In this document: positions 10,956 through 21,512 of the stretch, in pieces | How positions within the stretch are numbered: the first letter of the stretch is position 1 | Layout of the letters: each line of letters begins with the position of its first letter | Assembly (NCBI GenBank): GCA_028671895.1 | Contig: CM053794.1 | Span: forward strand, 44,408,501 to 44,472,500 | DNA length: 64,000 bases | Source of the DNA: Oenanthe sinensis | Lineage: Eukaryota; Streptophyta; Magnoliopsida; Apiales; Apiaceae | Direction of reading: 5' to 3' | Position numbers and translations under genes: made by a program | Notes under the pieces: model-generated | The model's database searches: none | What the model was told of the DNA's origin: nothing | What the model saw: only the letters and a program-made list of their open reading frames with translations

Positions 10956-13352
10956 ATGTTTGTGTTAATTCTTTTTCTTTCACTAGTCCTTTCCACAAAA
11001 ATTTCAACATCTTCACCAGGCCATAACCTAAAGCAAGGCTCATCCCTATCTGTGGAGAACACCCAAGACATTCTGATTTCAAAAAATGGCCTTTTCTCTG
11101 CCGGATTTTACAAAGTCGGACAGAACGCCTTCTGTTTTTCGGTGTGGTTCACTCATGTAAATGATACCATAGTTTGGATGGCCAGCAGAGACAAGCCTGT
11201 TAATGGGAAACACTCAAAACTCTCTCTACAAAAATCTGGTAATCTTATCATAAAAGATGCAGGGGTTTCTGTTATTTGGTCCATTGAAAATAATCTAAAC
11301 TCTTCTAGTCCTGTTCAACTTCAACTTAATGACACTGGCAATCTTGTTTTTCATACACTGAACGGTAAAGCTTATAAAGACACGATTTGGCAGAGCTTTG
11401 ATTCACCAACTGACACACTTTTGCCTAACCAAGCACTAACTAGAGAAAGGAGGCTTGTGGCTTCGAGAAGCAGAACAAATTATTCTTCTGGTTTCTATAA
11501 GCTTATTTTTAGTGATGATAATATACTGAGTTTGGTTTTTAATGGATTGGAAACGGATAGTGTGTACTGGCCTGATAATAATGGATTGCCGTGGGAAGTT
11601 GGAAGGACTAGTTACAATGAAAGTAGAATCGCAGTTCTTGATTCTTATGGGTCTTTTTTGTCATCGGATAAATTTAATTTTACGGTTGGGGATTATGGAA
11701 TAGGACAAGAGTCCCATAGAAGATTAGTTCTTGATTCTGATGGTAACATTCGCGTGTATAGTTTAAATGAAAAGAAAATGACTTGGGATGTTCAGTGGCA
11801 AGCCTTTTCTCAGGCGTGCAAGGTTCATGGAATTTGCGGAGAAAATAGCTTGTGTAGCTACCAGTCTGGTGGTAGAACATGCTCTTGTTTACCCGGATAC
11901 AAGATGAAGAATAGCAAAGATTGGTCTAGTGGATGTGAACCTCAATTGAACTACACATGCAAAGAAGGAAGCGAAAATGATGACGAATTTATAGAAATTC
12001 CTCATGCTGAATTTAATGGATATGGAATGGATGATTATCAGAATTACACTCTAGATCAGTGCAAGAAACAATGCTTGAACATCTGCAGCTGCATAGCGTT
12101 TTACCATCTGTACAACAAGGACCAAGGTTTTTATGTTTGTAATCTCAAAGCTCTATTGTTGAATGGCTACAAATCTTCCTCTGTCGACAATTCAATGTAC
12201 ATAAAGCTACCAAAAAGAGTCACAAGCTCTTCCCAGAAACAGAATAAAGAATTAAATTTGACTTGCTCTCATGATGAATATGTGTTGCTGGACAGGCCGT
12301 ATAAGAAAAAACACGAAAATCGTTCAGTCCATTTCATTTTCTGGTTCACCATTGCATTTGGGGGATTCGAGATTTTCTGCGTCATGGTTTACAATTACAA
12401 AGCTAGGCGACCTTCCCATACAAACTCTGGAATGCAAAAATACCACCAAGTTGCAAATGGTTTCAAGAGATTTACCTATGCTGATATGAAGAAAGCATCG
12501 CAAAATTTCAATACAGAGATTGGAAGAGGAGGGGGTGGGATTGTATACAAAGCTGTATTGCCAGATGGACGAATTGCAGCTATCAAGCGGCTAAATAGCA
12601 CTGACGAACAAGGTGAAGCAGAGTTTCTTGCTGAATTAAATATCATTGTAAGGCTTAACCACATGAATCTTATAGAAATTTGGGGGTATTGCGCGGAGGC
12701 AAAGCATAGACTTTTAGTATATGAGTACATGGAACATGGTTCCTTGGCAGAAAACCTCTATTCCAATTCCCTTGATTGGGAGAAAAGATACCAAATTGCT
12801 CTAGGCACGGCCCAAGGTCTAGCTTATTTGCATGATGAGTGCCTAGAATGGGTTTTGCACTGTGATGTAAAGCCTGAAAACATACTTTTGGACTCAGATT
12901 ACAAACCAAAAGTAGCAGATTTTGGGCTCTCAAAACTACTCAACAGAGGAACCAACACCTGTAATTCAACATTCTCCATGATAAGAGGGACGAGGGGATA
13001 TATGGCTCCTGAATGGGTCTACAATCTTCCTATTACTTCTAAAGTCGATGTTTACAGCTATGGCATTGTTATGCTTGAACTAATCACTGGTAGGAGTCCA
13101 ACGACGACGACAAGTACATTAGGTAGCAATGATTGTATTGTTAATGGGGGAGAACAGAGAGGATTGATGAGTTGGGTGAGGGAAAAAACGAAAGAAGGTG
13201 CAAATATAGTCGATCCCAATATCAATGGAGCATACAATATTGGCGAAATGAAAATTCTGCTTACAGTTGCTATGCAATGTGCAGAAGATGACAGAAATGC
13301 TAGACCATCCATGAGTCAAGTTGTAGATATGCTTCGCTTCAACCATGATTGA
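10956..13352 (+). CDS. G-type lectin S-receptor-like Ser/Thr kinase, ZmPK1 type (RLK-1)
   Basis: An intronless 798-residue receptor kinase. Residues 1-19 are a signal peptide. A bulb-type (mannose-binding-like) lectin domain covers roughly 28-150 and contains TIVWMASRDKPVNG and DTIWQSFDSPTDTLLPN. An S-locus glycoprotein region follows, then a Cys-rich EGF-like segment (288-327) and a PAN/apple domain (about 335-418). One membrane span is at 457-480. The kinase domain is about 518-795: glycine loop GRGGGGIVYK, Lys544, catalytic loop HCDVKPENILLD (Asp637), DFG Asp655, and APEW. The loop has Cys in place of Arg before the catalytic Asp, so it is a non-RD kinase, a class enriched in immune receptors. 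The architecture matches maize ZmPK1-like proteins; the ligand is unknown. It is about 90% similar by eye to 26144-28513, so they are recent paralogs. Confidence 0.92.
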   Translation: MFVLILFLSLVLSTKISTSSPGHNLKQGSSLSVENTQDILISKNGLFSAGFYKVGQNAFCFSVWFTHVNDTIVWMASRDKPVNGKHSKLSLQKSGNLIIKDAGVSVIWSIENNLNSSSPVQLQLNDTGNLVFHTLNGKAYKDTIWQSFDSPTDTLLPNQALTRERRLVASRSRTNYSSGFYKLIFSDDNILSLVFNGLETDSVYWPDNNGLPWEVGRTSYNESRIAVLDSYGSFLSSDKFNFTVGDYGIGQESHRRLVLDSDGNIRVYSLNEKKMTWDVQWQAFSQACKVHGICGENSLCSYQSGGRTCSCLPGYKMKNSKDWSSGCEPQLNYTCKEGSENDDEFIEIPHAEFNGYGMDDYQNYTLDQCKKQCLNICSCIAFYHLYNKDQGFYVCNLKALLLNGYKSSSVDNSMYIKLPKRVTSSSQKQNKELNLTCSHDEYVLLDRPYKKKHENRSVHFIFWFTIAFGGFEIFCVMVYNYKARRPSHTNSGMQKYHQVANGFKRFTYADMKKASQNFNTEIGRGGGGIVYKAVLPDGRIAAIKRLNSTDEQGEAEFLAELNIIVRLNHMNLIEIWGYCAEAKHRLLVYEYMEHGSLAENLYSNSLDWEKRYQIALGTAQGLAYLHDECLEWVLHCDVKPENILLDSDYKPKVADFGLSKLLNRGTNTCNSTFSMIRGTRGYMAPEWVYNLPITSKVDVYSYGIVMLELITGRSPTTTTSTLGSNDCIVNGGEQRGLMSWVREKTKEGANIVDPNINGAYNIGEMKILLTVAMQCAEDDRNARPSMSQVVDMLRFNHD

Positions 13353-14943
13353 TAAAAGCATTGCACAGTTCCTAGTTTCTACTATTTTCTAGTTTTCCTG
13401 GTAAATTATTATGTTATCTTCAACTTCAACAACATGGATGCCTAGACATCTTGCTCCAGTACAAGTAAAAAGTGAAAATTTCATCATCCATTGTCACATA
13501 CTTTTTTAGTATTATTGAATTTATTGTTTTTGTTTAATTATTGATACTGCTATCCTAGATGTTTCTCCAGTATTATAGTTGTCGCTTCTTCTTCTTGTCA
13601 TTTTCTGCTTATATTGACTGAGACAATTTATCCTTTTGCGCATAAATAATAATAGAGGCACCAGATTTTTCATCAAATGGTATACCAAAAACTTGTTTCC
13701 CCTAAAATGTTGCAGGCTTGCAGCCATATTTTCATCTATTTGTGGTCCTTTGCTATGTGAGATCTCCCTCGTCCGAGCAGTCATACTCCTGGATGACTCA
13801 ATGTGACTTTGTTATCGGGTGCACTGTTTGATAAATGTGTTGATATCTTTAGTATATTCCTTTAGGCAATATTTATTCTGTAACAAAGGTGTTAGCATGA
13901 GCAGTCTTCATTAAAATCCGAAAAAGGTTGCAAGAAGCCTCTGGTATAGTAGATTAAATATAGCACATATGATTAAATCCATCTTCTTATTTGCTAAGCA
14001 CATAAATGTTTACTATTGATTATGAAGGTAGTTGCAACTGAAGTCTGCAATTGATTTTAATGCACTTGCAGTTCGTTAGGTGGTGGCTAAGTCACAATAA
14101 TAGTCTAAATACTAAAGTACGTACTCAGAATATCAATTTCTATGATTTCAAAACGAAAACGTACGTGAAAGGATCCATTATTTAGTACTCACGGATAGTT
14201 TTAAGTTTAGCCATGTTTCCAGACTTTGGTTTAGTGGTTAAAAAAGAAATTTATGTTATAATAATGTAAACATTAGTTGGTCCAGGGTGACAGGCTTGAT
14301 GTCGATCTGTTTCCTTTGCTGACTTGCTTAAAGTCTTCTCTATGCATGGCGGCTGCTGATCGTAAGTTCGTAACTTTCATTTCCCACAAGTGAAATGTAA
14401 ACTTAGAAAAGTTAAAAGCGTGAAAATAACATGTTGAAGTGACAAGGTGAACCGGGAGAGATGTATTCTGCTTTCAGTATTTTATTCAATTACTGTTATT
14501 CAAACCTCTATAGGCAGCAACATCAGTGAATTTTACAGAGTTATGACCATAAAAATGCTAGTCAACAAAATAAAATGATAAAAATTAAATTAATAGTAGT
14601 GTTTCTATTATTCGTTTTCTTGACCATATATATTGTTTCATGAAATTTACCCTTCTGTGCATGTCTAGTATTTGAAGTCGAATTTTCTTTTACATGGTGT
14701 ACTGAATTATGCCACAAATCTAACAAAGAAGGGTCTATGTTGATTAGTCGTACCAGAAACTAACAAAATTTTATGAGGCCTCTGGCTCAGTATATTAATG
14801 TAGACATGATTGAATACATGTTTGAACTAATCTTTACCACTAATTGCGAAACATAAAGTGCATTTTGTCATTTACGCACCCTCAAATCATATTGGTGATG
14901 TTTTGCAATTGTAAAACAATTAATATTCATGTCTGAGCTTCTA
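12472..14943. repeat. Tandem duplication, unit 1
   Basis: From TTACCTATGCTGATATG (12472, codon 506 of RLK-1) to the TCTGAGCTTCTA sequence just before 14944. Base-for-base similarity to unit 2 continues through the kinase domain and about 1.5 kb of 3' flank, for example TAAAAGCATTGCACAGTTC directly after the stop codon. Confidence 0.85.
13353..14943. other. 3' flank of RLK-1, no gene
   Basis: Non-coding. It is repeated as 16795-18194 and, in part (about 14320-14580), again at 24668-24920. The open frame at 13521-13784 on the minus strand has no family resemblance. Confidence 0.6.
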
Positions 14944-16791
14944 TTACCTATGCTGATATGAAGAAAGCAACGCAAAATTTCAATACAGAGATTGGAAGAG
15001 GAGGGGGTGGGATTGTATACAAAGCTGTATTGCCAGATGGACGAATTGCAGCAATCAAGCGGCTAAATAGCACCGACGAACAAGGTGAAGCAGAGTTTCT
15101 TGCTGAATTAAATATCATTGTAAGGCTTAACCACATGAATCTTATAGAAATTTGGGGGTATTGCGCGGAGGCAAAGCATAGACTTTTAGTATATGAGTAC
15201 ATGGAACATGGTTCCTTGGCAGAAAACCTCTATTCCAATTCCCTTGATTGGGAGAAAAGATACCAAATTGCTGTAGGCACAGCCAAAGGTCTAGCTTATT
15301 TGCATGATGAGTGCCTAGAATGGGTTTTGCACTGTGATGTGAAGCCTGAAAACATACTTTTGGACTCAGATTACAAACCAAAAGTAGCAGATTTTGGGCT
15401 CTCAAAACTACTCAGCAGAGGAACCAACATTTGTAATTCAACATTCTCCATGATAAGAGGGACGAGGGGATATATGGCTCCTGAATGGGTCTACAATCTT
15501 CCCATTACTTCTAAAGTCGATGTTTACAGCTATGGCATTGTTATGCTTGAACTAATCACTGGTAGGAGTCCAACGACGACGACAACAAGTACATTAGGTA
15601 GCAATGATTGTATTGTTAATGGGGGAGACTGATTTGTAAAAATACTGCAAGCGCACAATGGTTAATTGTAACAATCACAGATTGATCCTAGAGACTATTA
15701 AATTTTCAAACCCTAATAAATAAATCAGGACAAATAATGTTGAGATGAGATTTGTTTAACCTAATAAACAAATAAAATCAAATAAATACGAAAAACCTAG
15801 GAATCCGAATCCATCAATTAATCACAATTAATATCCAACTTGTCCTAAAAATCAATTCTTTTTCTTCAACAAATAAATATCAATTAACGAGACAAACATA
15901 TACTATGAAACTTATTATCTAACAATAACCCATCAAAATTTCATCATAGACTATGAAAAATAAATTCGGTAACAATAATATATCAAAATCACTTTATTAA
16001 TCAAACAATTAAGTATCAAGAAAAATTATGAGAATCAAATAATAGGAACAAACAAATACTAAAAATAATCAACTAATTTTCCCTTCATCCTAGGGATAGA
16101 GAATTAGCTAGACATGCTTGAAGAAAAAAATAAAGCAACTAATATAAGACATGCAAATAACGAATAACATAAAAGTGTTTGAAAGATAAAAAATTGTTTG
16201 TATTGAAAGATCAAGAAAATAAAAGTACTCTACTCCTACTCCTAATTAGTGAAAACTAAAGTTAAAGTTAAGGTTCAAGGTCATGGTATACAAGAGAGGA
16301 GACCCATATATACATGGGAAATAATATAGGTCTTCTATATCGATTACAAATTGAATTTTAAATATTTTCTTCTATTCTTTTTTCTTCTCCAACCAGCATT
16401 CGATTTTATCTCCTTTTTCTTTGCCTCCAAGTAATCTCCACCTCATTCCTTGTATTCTCTTTTTTCTGTTACAATTCTGATTTTAATTAATTTCCTACAA
16501 AACAAAATAAAAATAATTAATTAACTAATAAAATTATGAAAATAAACATAAAATATGTATTAAAGATATATTAATTATGGACCCACCAGAGACCAGAGAG
16601 GATTGATAAGTTGGGTGAGGGGAAAAACGAAAGAAGGTGCAAATATAGTCGATCCCAATATCAATGGAGCATACAATATTGGCGAAATGGAAGTTCTGCT
16701 TAAAGTTGCTATGCAATGTGCAGAAGATGACAAAAATGCTAGACCTTCCATGAGTCAAGTTGTAGATATGCTTCGCTTCAATCATGATTGA
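14944..16791 (+). pseudogene. Kinase-only duplicate of RLK-1, split by an LTR
   Basis: A copy of RLK-1 from codon 506 onward: no signal peptide, lectin domains or membrane span, and no promoter of its own. The first ATG (14958) corresponds to Met511 of RLK-1, just before the glycine loop. The kinase core is intact, with Lys, HCDVKPENILL, DFG and APEW all present. The frame stops at 15630-15632 because the inserted LTR begins with TGA, giving a 224-residue protein that lacks the last part of the C-lobe. The remaining coding sequence resumes at 16594 (CAGAGAGGATTG, QRGLISWVRGK) and ends at 16791. Joining the flanks minus the LTR and one target copy keeps the frame, so the fragment was open until the insertion. 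Expression is doubtful. Confidence 0.85.
15630..16588. mobile_element. Solo LTR (959 bp) with 5-bp target duplication
   Basis: It begins TGATTTGTAAAAATACTG, ends GGACCCACCA (TG...CA), and is flanked by the direct repeat GAGAC at 15625-15629 and 16589-16593. The uninterrupted paralog at 13148 shows a single GAGAA at this place. There is no internal domain, primer-binding site or second LTR, so it is most simply a solo LTR left by recombination between two LTRs. The Gypsy/Copia type cannot be decided. Confidence 0.88.
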
Positions 16792-16794
16792 TAA

Positions 16795-18305
16795 AAGCAT
16801 TGCACAGTTCTTAGTTTCTAATATTTACTAGTTTTCCTGGTAAATTATTATGTTAACGTCAACTTCAACAACTTGGATGCCTAGTACATCTTGCTCCAGT
16901 ACAAGTAAGAAGTGCAAATTTCATCATCCATTGTCACGTAGCTTTTTTAGTATTATTGAATTTATTGTTTTTGTTTAATTATTGCTACTGCTATCCTAGA
17001 TGTTTCTCCACTTACTATAGCTGTCGCTTCTTCTTCATCATCTTCTTGTCATTTTCTGCCTACATTGACTGAGACAATTTACCCTTTTGCGCATATTAAA
17101 TCCATCTTCCTATTTTTTAAAAGCATATAAATGTTTACTATTTATCATGAAGGGTAGTTGCAACTGAAGTCTGCAATTGATTTCAATCCACTCGCAGTTC
17201 GTTAGGTGGTGGTTAAGTTTCAGCTTTGTCACAATAATAGTCTAAATACTCAGAATATAAATTCCTATGGTTTCAAAACGAAAACGTTCGTGAAAGGATC
17301 CATTATTTAGTCCAAAGAACGAAACAAGTCAAAATGGTCTTCCAAAGTGCAATACTCCTCTCGTCATTTCTCGTTTTCATCCATTTTACGGGGGTTCTCT
17401 AGTTTTAGAATTCGAATTATCCTACTCGCTGATAGTTTTAAGTTTAGCCATATTTCCAGACTTTGGTTTAGTGGTTTACTAAAAGCCTCCCCTAAAATGT
17501 TTAAAAAGAAATTTATGTTATAATAATATTAACATTAGTTGGCCCAGGGTGACAAGCTTGATGTTCTGTTTTCTTTGCTGACTTGCTGAAAGTCTTCTCT
17601 ATGGCGGCTGCTGATCGCAAGTTCGTAACTTTCATTTCCCGCAAGTGAAAAACTTAAAAAAGTTAAAAGTGTGAAAATAACATGAAGTGACAAGGTGAAC
17701 CGGGAGAGATGTATTCTGCTTTCAGTATTTTATACAATAACTGTTATTCAAACCTCTATAGGCAGCAACATCAGTGAATTTTACAGAGTTATGACCCTGA
17801 AAATGCTAGTCAACAAAATAAAATGATAAAAACTAAATTAATAGCAGTGTTTCTTTTATTCGTTTTCTTGACCATATATATTGTTTCATGAAATTTACCC
17901 TTCTGTGCATGTCTAGTATTTGAAGTCGAATTTTCTTTTACATGGTGTACTGAATTATGCCACAAATCTAACAAAGAAGGGTCTATGTTGATTAGTCGTA
18001 CCAGAAACTAACAAAATTTTATGAGGCCTCTGGCTTAGTATATTAATGTAGACATGATTTAATACACATGTTTGAACTGCTCTTTACCACTAATTGCGAA
18101 ACATAAAGTGCATCTAGTCATTTAAGCACCCTCAAATCATATAGGTGATGTTTTTCAATTGTAAACCAATTAATATTCCTGTCTGAGCTGCTATTCATCA
18201 CATATTCTGTAAAGATAATGTTGCACATAAGGTGCATCTTATTAAAGCATCAGATGACATCTAGTTTAGTCCTCCTTACGGCTTCAGAAAACATAAGCTA
18301 TATAA
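16795..18305. other. Duplicated 3' flank between the pseudogene and RLK-2
   Basis: Copy of 13353-14943 up to about 18194. The remaining 110 bp is the 3' flank of the minus-strand gene. No coding sequence. Confidence 0.6.
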
Positions 18306-20729
18306 TCAAACAACATTCTCATCAGCTTCATTACCAACAATCATATCAACTACCTGACTCATAGTTGGTCTTGCATTTGGATCCTCTTGGACACACTGAA
18401 GAGCCACTTGAACAAGAGTTTCCATTCTGGGCAAGTCATATATGCCATTAACCCTACTATCAACAATGTATCCAATGGTTGAACCACTCTCCATTTCTTC
18501 ACTTGTCTTCATCTTTTCACTTACCCATTTCAGCAGGTCTTTCTGCTTGGACCTGACACTGCCATCATCACTGTAGTCGGAGACAGCCATTGTGGGGCTC
18601 TTTCCAGTTATCATCTGCAGCACCAGCATTCCATAGCTGTAAACATCAACTTTAGAAGTGATGCGATTATTTAAAGCCCATTCAGGAGCCATGTAGCCCC
18701 TTGTCCCTCTTATTTTGGAGATACTTGAGTTGTCAAAGACATCTCGTTTCAGTAGCTTAGATAGTCCAAAATCGGCCACTTTTGGATTGTATTTAGAGTC
18801 TAGAAGTATGTTCTGAGGCTTTACATCACAATGCAAAACCCATTCCAAACACTCATCGTGCAAATAAGCAAGCCCTTTGGCAGTACCCAAAGCAATTTCA
18901 TATCTCTTTTCCCAGTCAAGTGTATAGGAAGATAAATTTTCTGCTAAAGACCCATTGTCCAGATATTCAGAGACTAAAAATCTTTGTTTTCCCTTAATGC
19001 AGTAACCCCACGTCTCTATCAAATTCATGTGGTTAAGCCTCCCAAGGATACTAATTTCAGCCAAGAACTCTGCTTCTCCATTATAGTTTGCTTCCTTAAA
19101 CCGCTTGATTGCTGCAACTCGACTGTCTAAGAGATTGCCTTTATATACGATGCTACTGCCTCCTCGACCAATTTCTTGAGTAAAATTATTTGTCCCCTTT
19201 TTGAGCTCATCGTAGTTAAATCTTTTAAATCCAGTAGCTACTTGGCGATAAACTTGGGTTGTTCTACGTGCACTCAAGTTCACGGACAAGAAAAAAGCTA
19301 TGAATATCAATTCGAGTCCTCCTAATGCACATATGAACCATAGCATGTAAATGACTGAATAATTTCGATTATTTTTCTTGTAAGATATGTCCAGATGTAA
19401 GATATTTTGGCCGGAGCAATTTACTTGTATTCTTTCCAAAGGGTTAACCTTTTTATCATAGAGTTTGACAACCTGTGATGGTAGCTTGACATATATATTG
19501 CTCTGGAAATCTGCGGTTTGTTGCCCATTCAACAAACGGCTCTTGATGTAACATAGATTGCTGCCCTTGTAATTTTGAGCCGTGTAAAGGAACCCTTTAC
19601 AATTGTAATGACTCAGGCACTCTTGTTTACACCTATCTAAGGTGAAATTGATAAATAAGTCGCTGTCATAGCCATAGAAATCAGAATGAGAGAGCTGTAA
19701 GAATCCGAAACTGCTGCCACCATCATCGGAAGCCTTGAAATCTGGTTCACATCCGTAAGACCAATCTGTTTGAACTTTCAACTTGTGTCCAGGTATGCAA
19801 GTACATTCCCTACCAAACTGAGTATAAGTACACAAACTATTACCTCCACAAACCCCATGAATTCGACAAGGCCTAGAAATAGCTTGCCATGTAACCTCCC
19901 ATACTTTCCTCTTGACGTTTAGACTGTAAACACGAATGTTTCCATCCGGCTCAACTATCATTCTTCTCCAAACCTGCAAACCAAAATCTGATGTTGTGAA
20001 GTGCAAATTGTCCGACGACATGAAACTACCATAGTTATCAAGAACAGCAATTCTACTGCTATTATACGTGGTCCTGTTTTCGTCAGCCGGATGCTCCCAA
20101 GCGTAAGGCCAATAAAGACTACTCACTTCAAGATTATTAAAGGACAACCTCAGAATATTGTACTCATCAAAATGGAACTTGTAGAAACCAGAAGAATAAT
20201 TATTGCTGCTTTTTGAAGATATCAACACAGCTTCTCTAATGAACACTTGATTTGGAAGAAGAGTGTCTGTCGGTGAATCAAAACTTTGCCACAAGATATC
20301 ACCTTGCGGAGTTACAAGAACGAGGTTTCCAGAGTCTTCAAGACTTAGATTGGCGGGTTTTTTCGTGGAGGTCTCCCAAACTGAAGCATGCAATCGTCCA
20401 GGATCTTTCAAAACAAGGTTGCCATTTCTGGATAGAGAGAGCTTCGAGCCTTTCCCATTAACCGGATCGTCGCGATTTGCCATCCAAACCACGGTCAGAT
20501 TACCATCTGATAATGGCTGGGTGAACCATATGGCAAAGCAATATGCATTCACACCAACACTATAAAATCCAGCAGAGAACACTTCATTTGATGATATGAG
20601 AACATCTTGTTTGTTTTGGACATTCAAGGATGAGACTCTGTCCAAAATATGGCTAGTTGAGGAAGATAAAATTGGCCACACAAGAAAAGAAACAAGCAAA
20701 AAATATGGATTTGTCACTACTGCAGCCAT
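18306..20729 (-). CDS. G-type lectin S-receptor-like kinase, ZmPK1 type (RLK-2)
   Basis: An intronless 807-residue gene on the opposite strand. Order of parts: signal peptide (LLVSFLVWPILSSSTS); bulb lectin domain with VVWMANRDDPVNG and DILWQSFDSPTDTLLPN; S-locus region; EGF-like Cys cluster (CRIHGVCGGNSLC); PAN domain (FTLDRCKQECLSHYNCKG); membrane span near VIYMLWFICALGGLELIFIA; kinase domain with GRGGSSIVYKG, AAIKRF, HCDVKPQNILLD, DFG and APEW. It is non-RD like its neighbours. The kinase is clearly the same family, but the ectodomain is much more diverged from RLK-1 than RLK-3 is, so it is an older member of the cluster. A C-terminal tail NEADENVV extends past the kinase. Confidence 0.92.
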   Translation of the reverse strand: MAAVVTNPYFLLVSFLVWPILSSSTSHILDRVSSLNVQNKQDVLISSNEVFSAGFYSVGVNAYCFAIWFTQPLSDGNLTVVWMANRDDPVNGKGSKLSLSRNGNLVLKDPGRLHASVWETSTKKPANLSLEDSGNLVLVTPQGDILWQSFDSPTDTLLPNQVFIREAVLISSKSSNNYSSGFYKFHFDEYNILRLSFNNLEVSSLYWPYAWEHPADENRTTYNSSRIAVLDNYGSFMSSDNLHFTTSDFGLQVWRRMIVEPDGNIRVYSLNVKRKVWEVTWQAISRPCRIHGVCGGNSLCTYTQFGRECTCIPGHKLKVQTDWSYGCEPDFKASDDGGSSFGFLQLSHSDFYGYDSDLFINFTLDRCKQECLSHYNCKGFLYTAQNYKGSNLCYIKSRLLNGQQTADFQSNIYVKLPSQVVKLYDKKVNPLERIQVNCSGQNILHLDISYKKNNRNYSVIYMLWFICALGGLELIFIAFFLSVNLSARRTTQVYRQVATGFKRFNYDELKKGTNNFTQEIGRGGSSIVYKGNLLDSRVAAIKRFKEANYNGEAEFLAEISILGRLNHMNLIETWGYCIKGKQRFLVSEYLDNGSLAENLSSYTLDWEKRYEIALGTAKGLAYLHDECLEWVLHCDVKPQNILLDSKYNPKVADFGLSKLLKRDVFDNSSISKIRGTRGYMAPEWALNNRITSKVDVYSYGMLVLQMITGKSPTMAVSDYSDDGSVRSKQKDLLKWVSEKMKTSEEMESGSTIGYIVDSRVNGIYDLPRMETLVQVALQCVQEDPNARPTMSQVVDMIVGNEADENVV

Positions 20730-20762
20730 GATACTGATGATTTCATGGCATGTATTATCCTT

Positions 20763-20770
20763 TATTTATA
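20763..20770 (-). promoter_or_regulatory. Possible TATA box of RLK-2
   Basis: TATAAATA on the minus strand, only about 35-40 bp before the ATG at 20729. If used, the 5' untranslated leader would be very short. Confidence 0.35.
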
Positions 20771-21512
20771 GATAGAAATAGAAACCTTTAGAAAAAAATC
20801 AAACATGAAAGATGATTAGATGACCAGTTTACTTTTTGTTATTACGTTGATATATTTGTCATGACTCAGCTTATCATGAATTCGTGATATTAATCTCTCC
20901 GTTCCACAGATATGATAAATATTCGATTTTATTTTTTGTAATGCTAAATAATATAGAAATTTTAATTATTAATACTATGAGAAGCGCTAAAGTTTCTTTT
21001 TTCAGAATATGATCTAATTCTTTGAAATCAAGAAATTACTACGGAGTATTTACGAATAACCCATAATTTTTTGGTAATAATAATAGTAGATTCCGATAGA
21101 ATAGAATTCCACACCGTCCAGTCTTCTACTCCGATAAATCCAGGTTCAATGACAAGTAATAATTTAGAGCTTACCTAGGAACAACTCACGATAACTTTAC
21201 CACTAATGTGTTCCCCAATTTAAGGATGGAAAATAAAGAGATATAAAAAGAAATAAATGAATTGAAAGTAAACAAGAGTTTCAATTCGTTTTGAATTTTA
21301 AAAAAATTATAGAATAAAATTATTTTCATTAATGTATTTCAGAATTAAAAGAAACGTTTATAGGAGTAATAATTGACACAAATTATATGCTCTGGCATGC
21401 TGGCTGCTGCCTAAACCATTGATGCAAATTATAAAACCCAACTCTAATGATGTTTGAATCCGGTCTGCAATTTGTCTATTGGATTCTGATTCTACCCTTC
21501 TACTTAATAATT
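20771..21512. other. Gene-free spacer with repeat remnants
   Basis: Non-coding. 20895-20915 (CTCTCCGTTCC) looks like a broken Stowaway-type end. 21373-21505 is similar to 23388-23550 (see separate entry). Confidence 0.4.
21373..21505. repeat. Diverged direct repeat, copy 1 (copy 2 at about 23388-23550)
   Basis: Both copies contain AAATTATATGCTCT, then ACCATTGA, then TGCAATTT and TGATTCTAC in the same order. They flank the MULE-like and foldback elements, suggesting an old local duplication or transposon-end relics. Confidence 0.4.

Larger units (their letters stand above)
14944..18194. repeat. Tandem duplication, unit 2 (carries a solo LTR)
   Basis: It starts where the 3' flank of unit 1 (…GAGCTTCTA) is joined directly to mid-kinase coding sequence (TTACCTATGC). 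It ends near 18194 where the GAGCTGCTATT sequence leaves the repeat. Without the LTR and its target duplication the unit is about 2.29 kb, against 2.47 kb for unit 1, so small deletions have accumulated. Confidence 0.82.

Noticed and set aside
12476..12933. Minus-strand open frames repeated in all kinase copies (also at 14948-15405 and 27667-28124)
   Set aside because: They are antisense shadows of the conserved kinase coding sequence; conservation follows from the sense protein.
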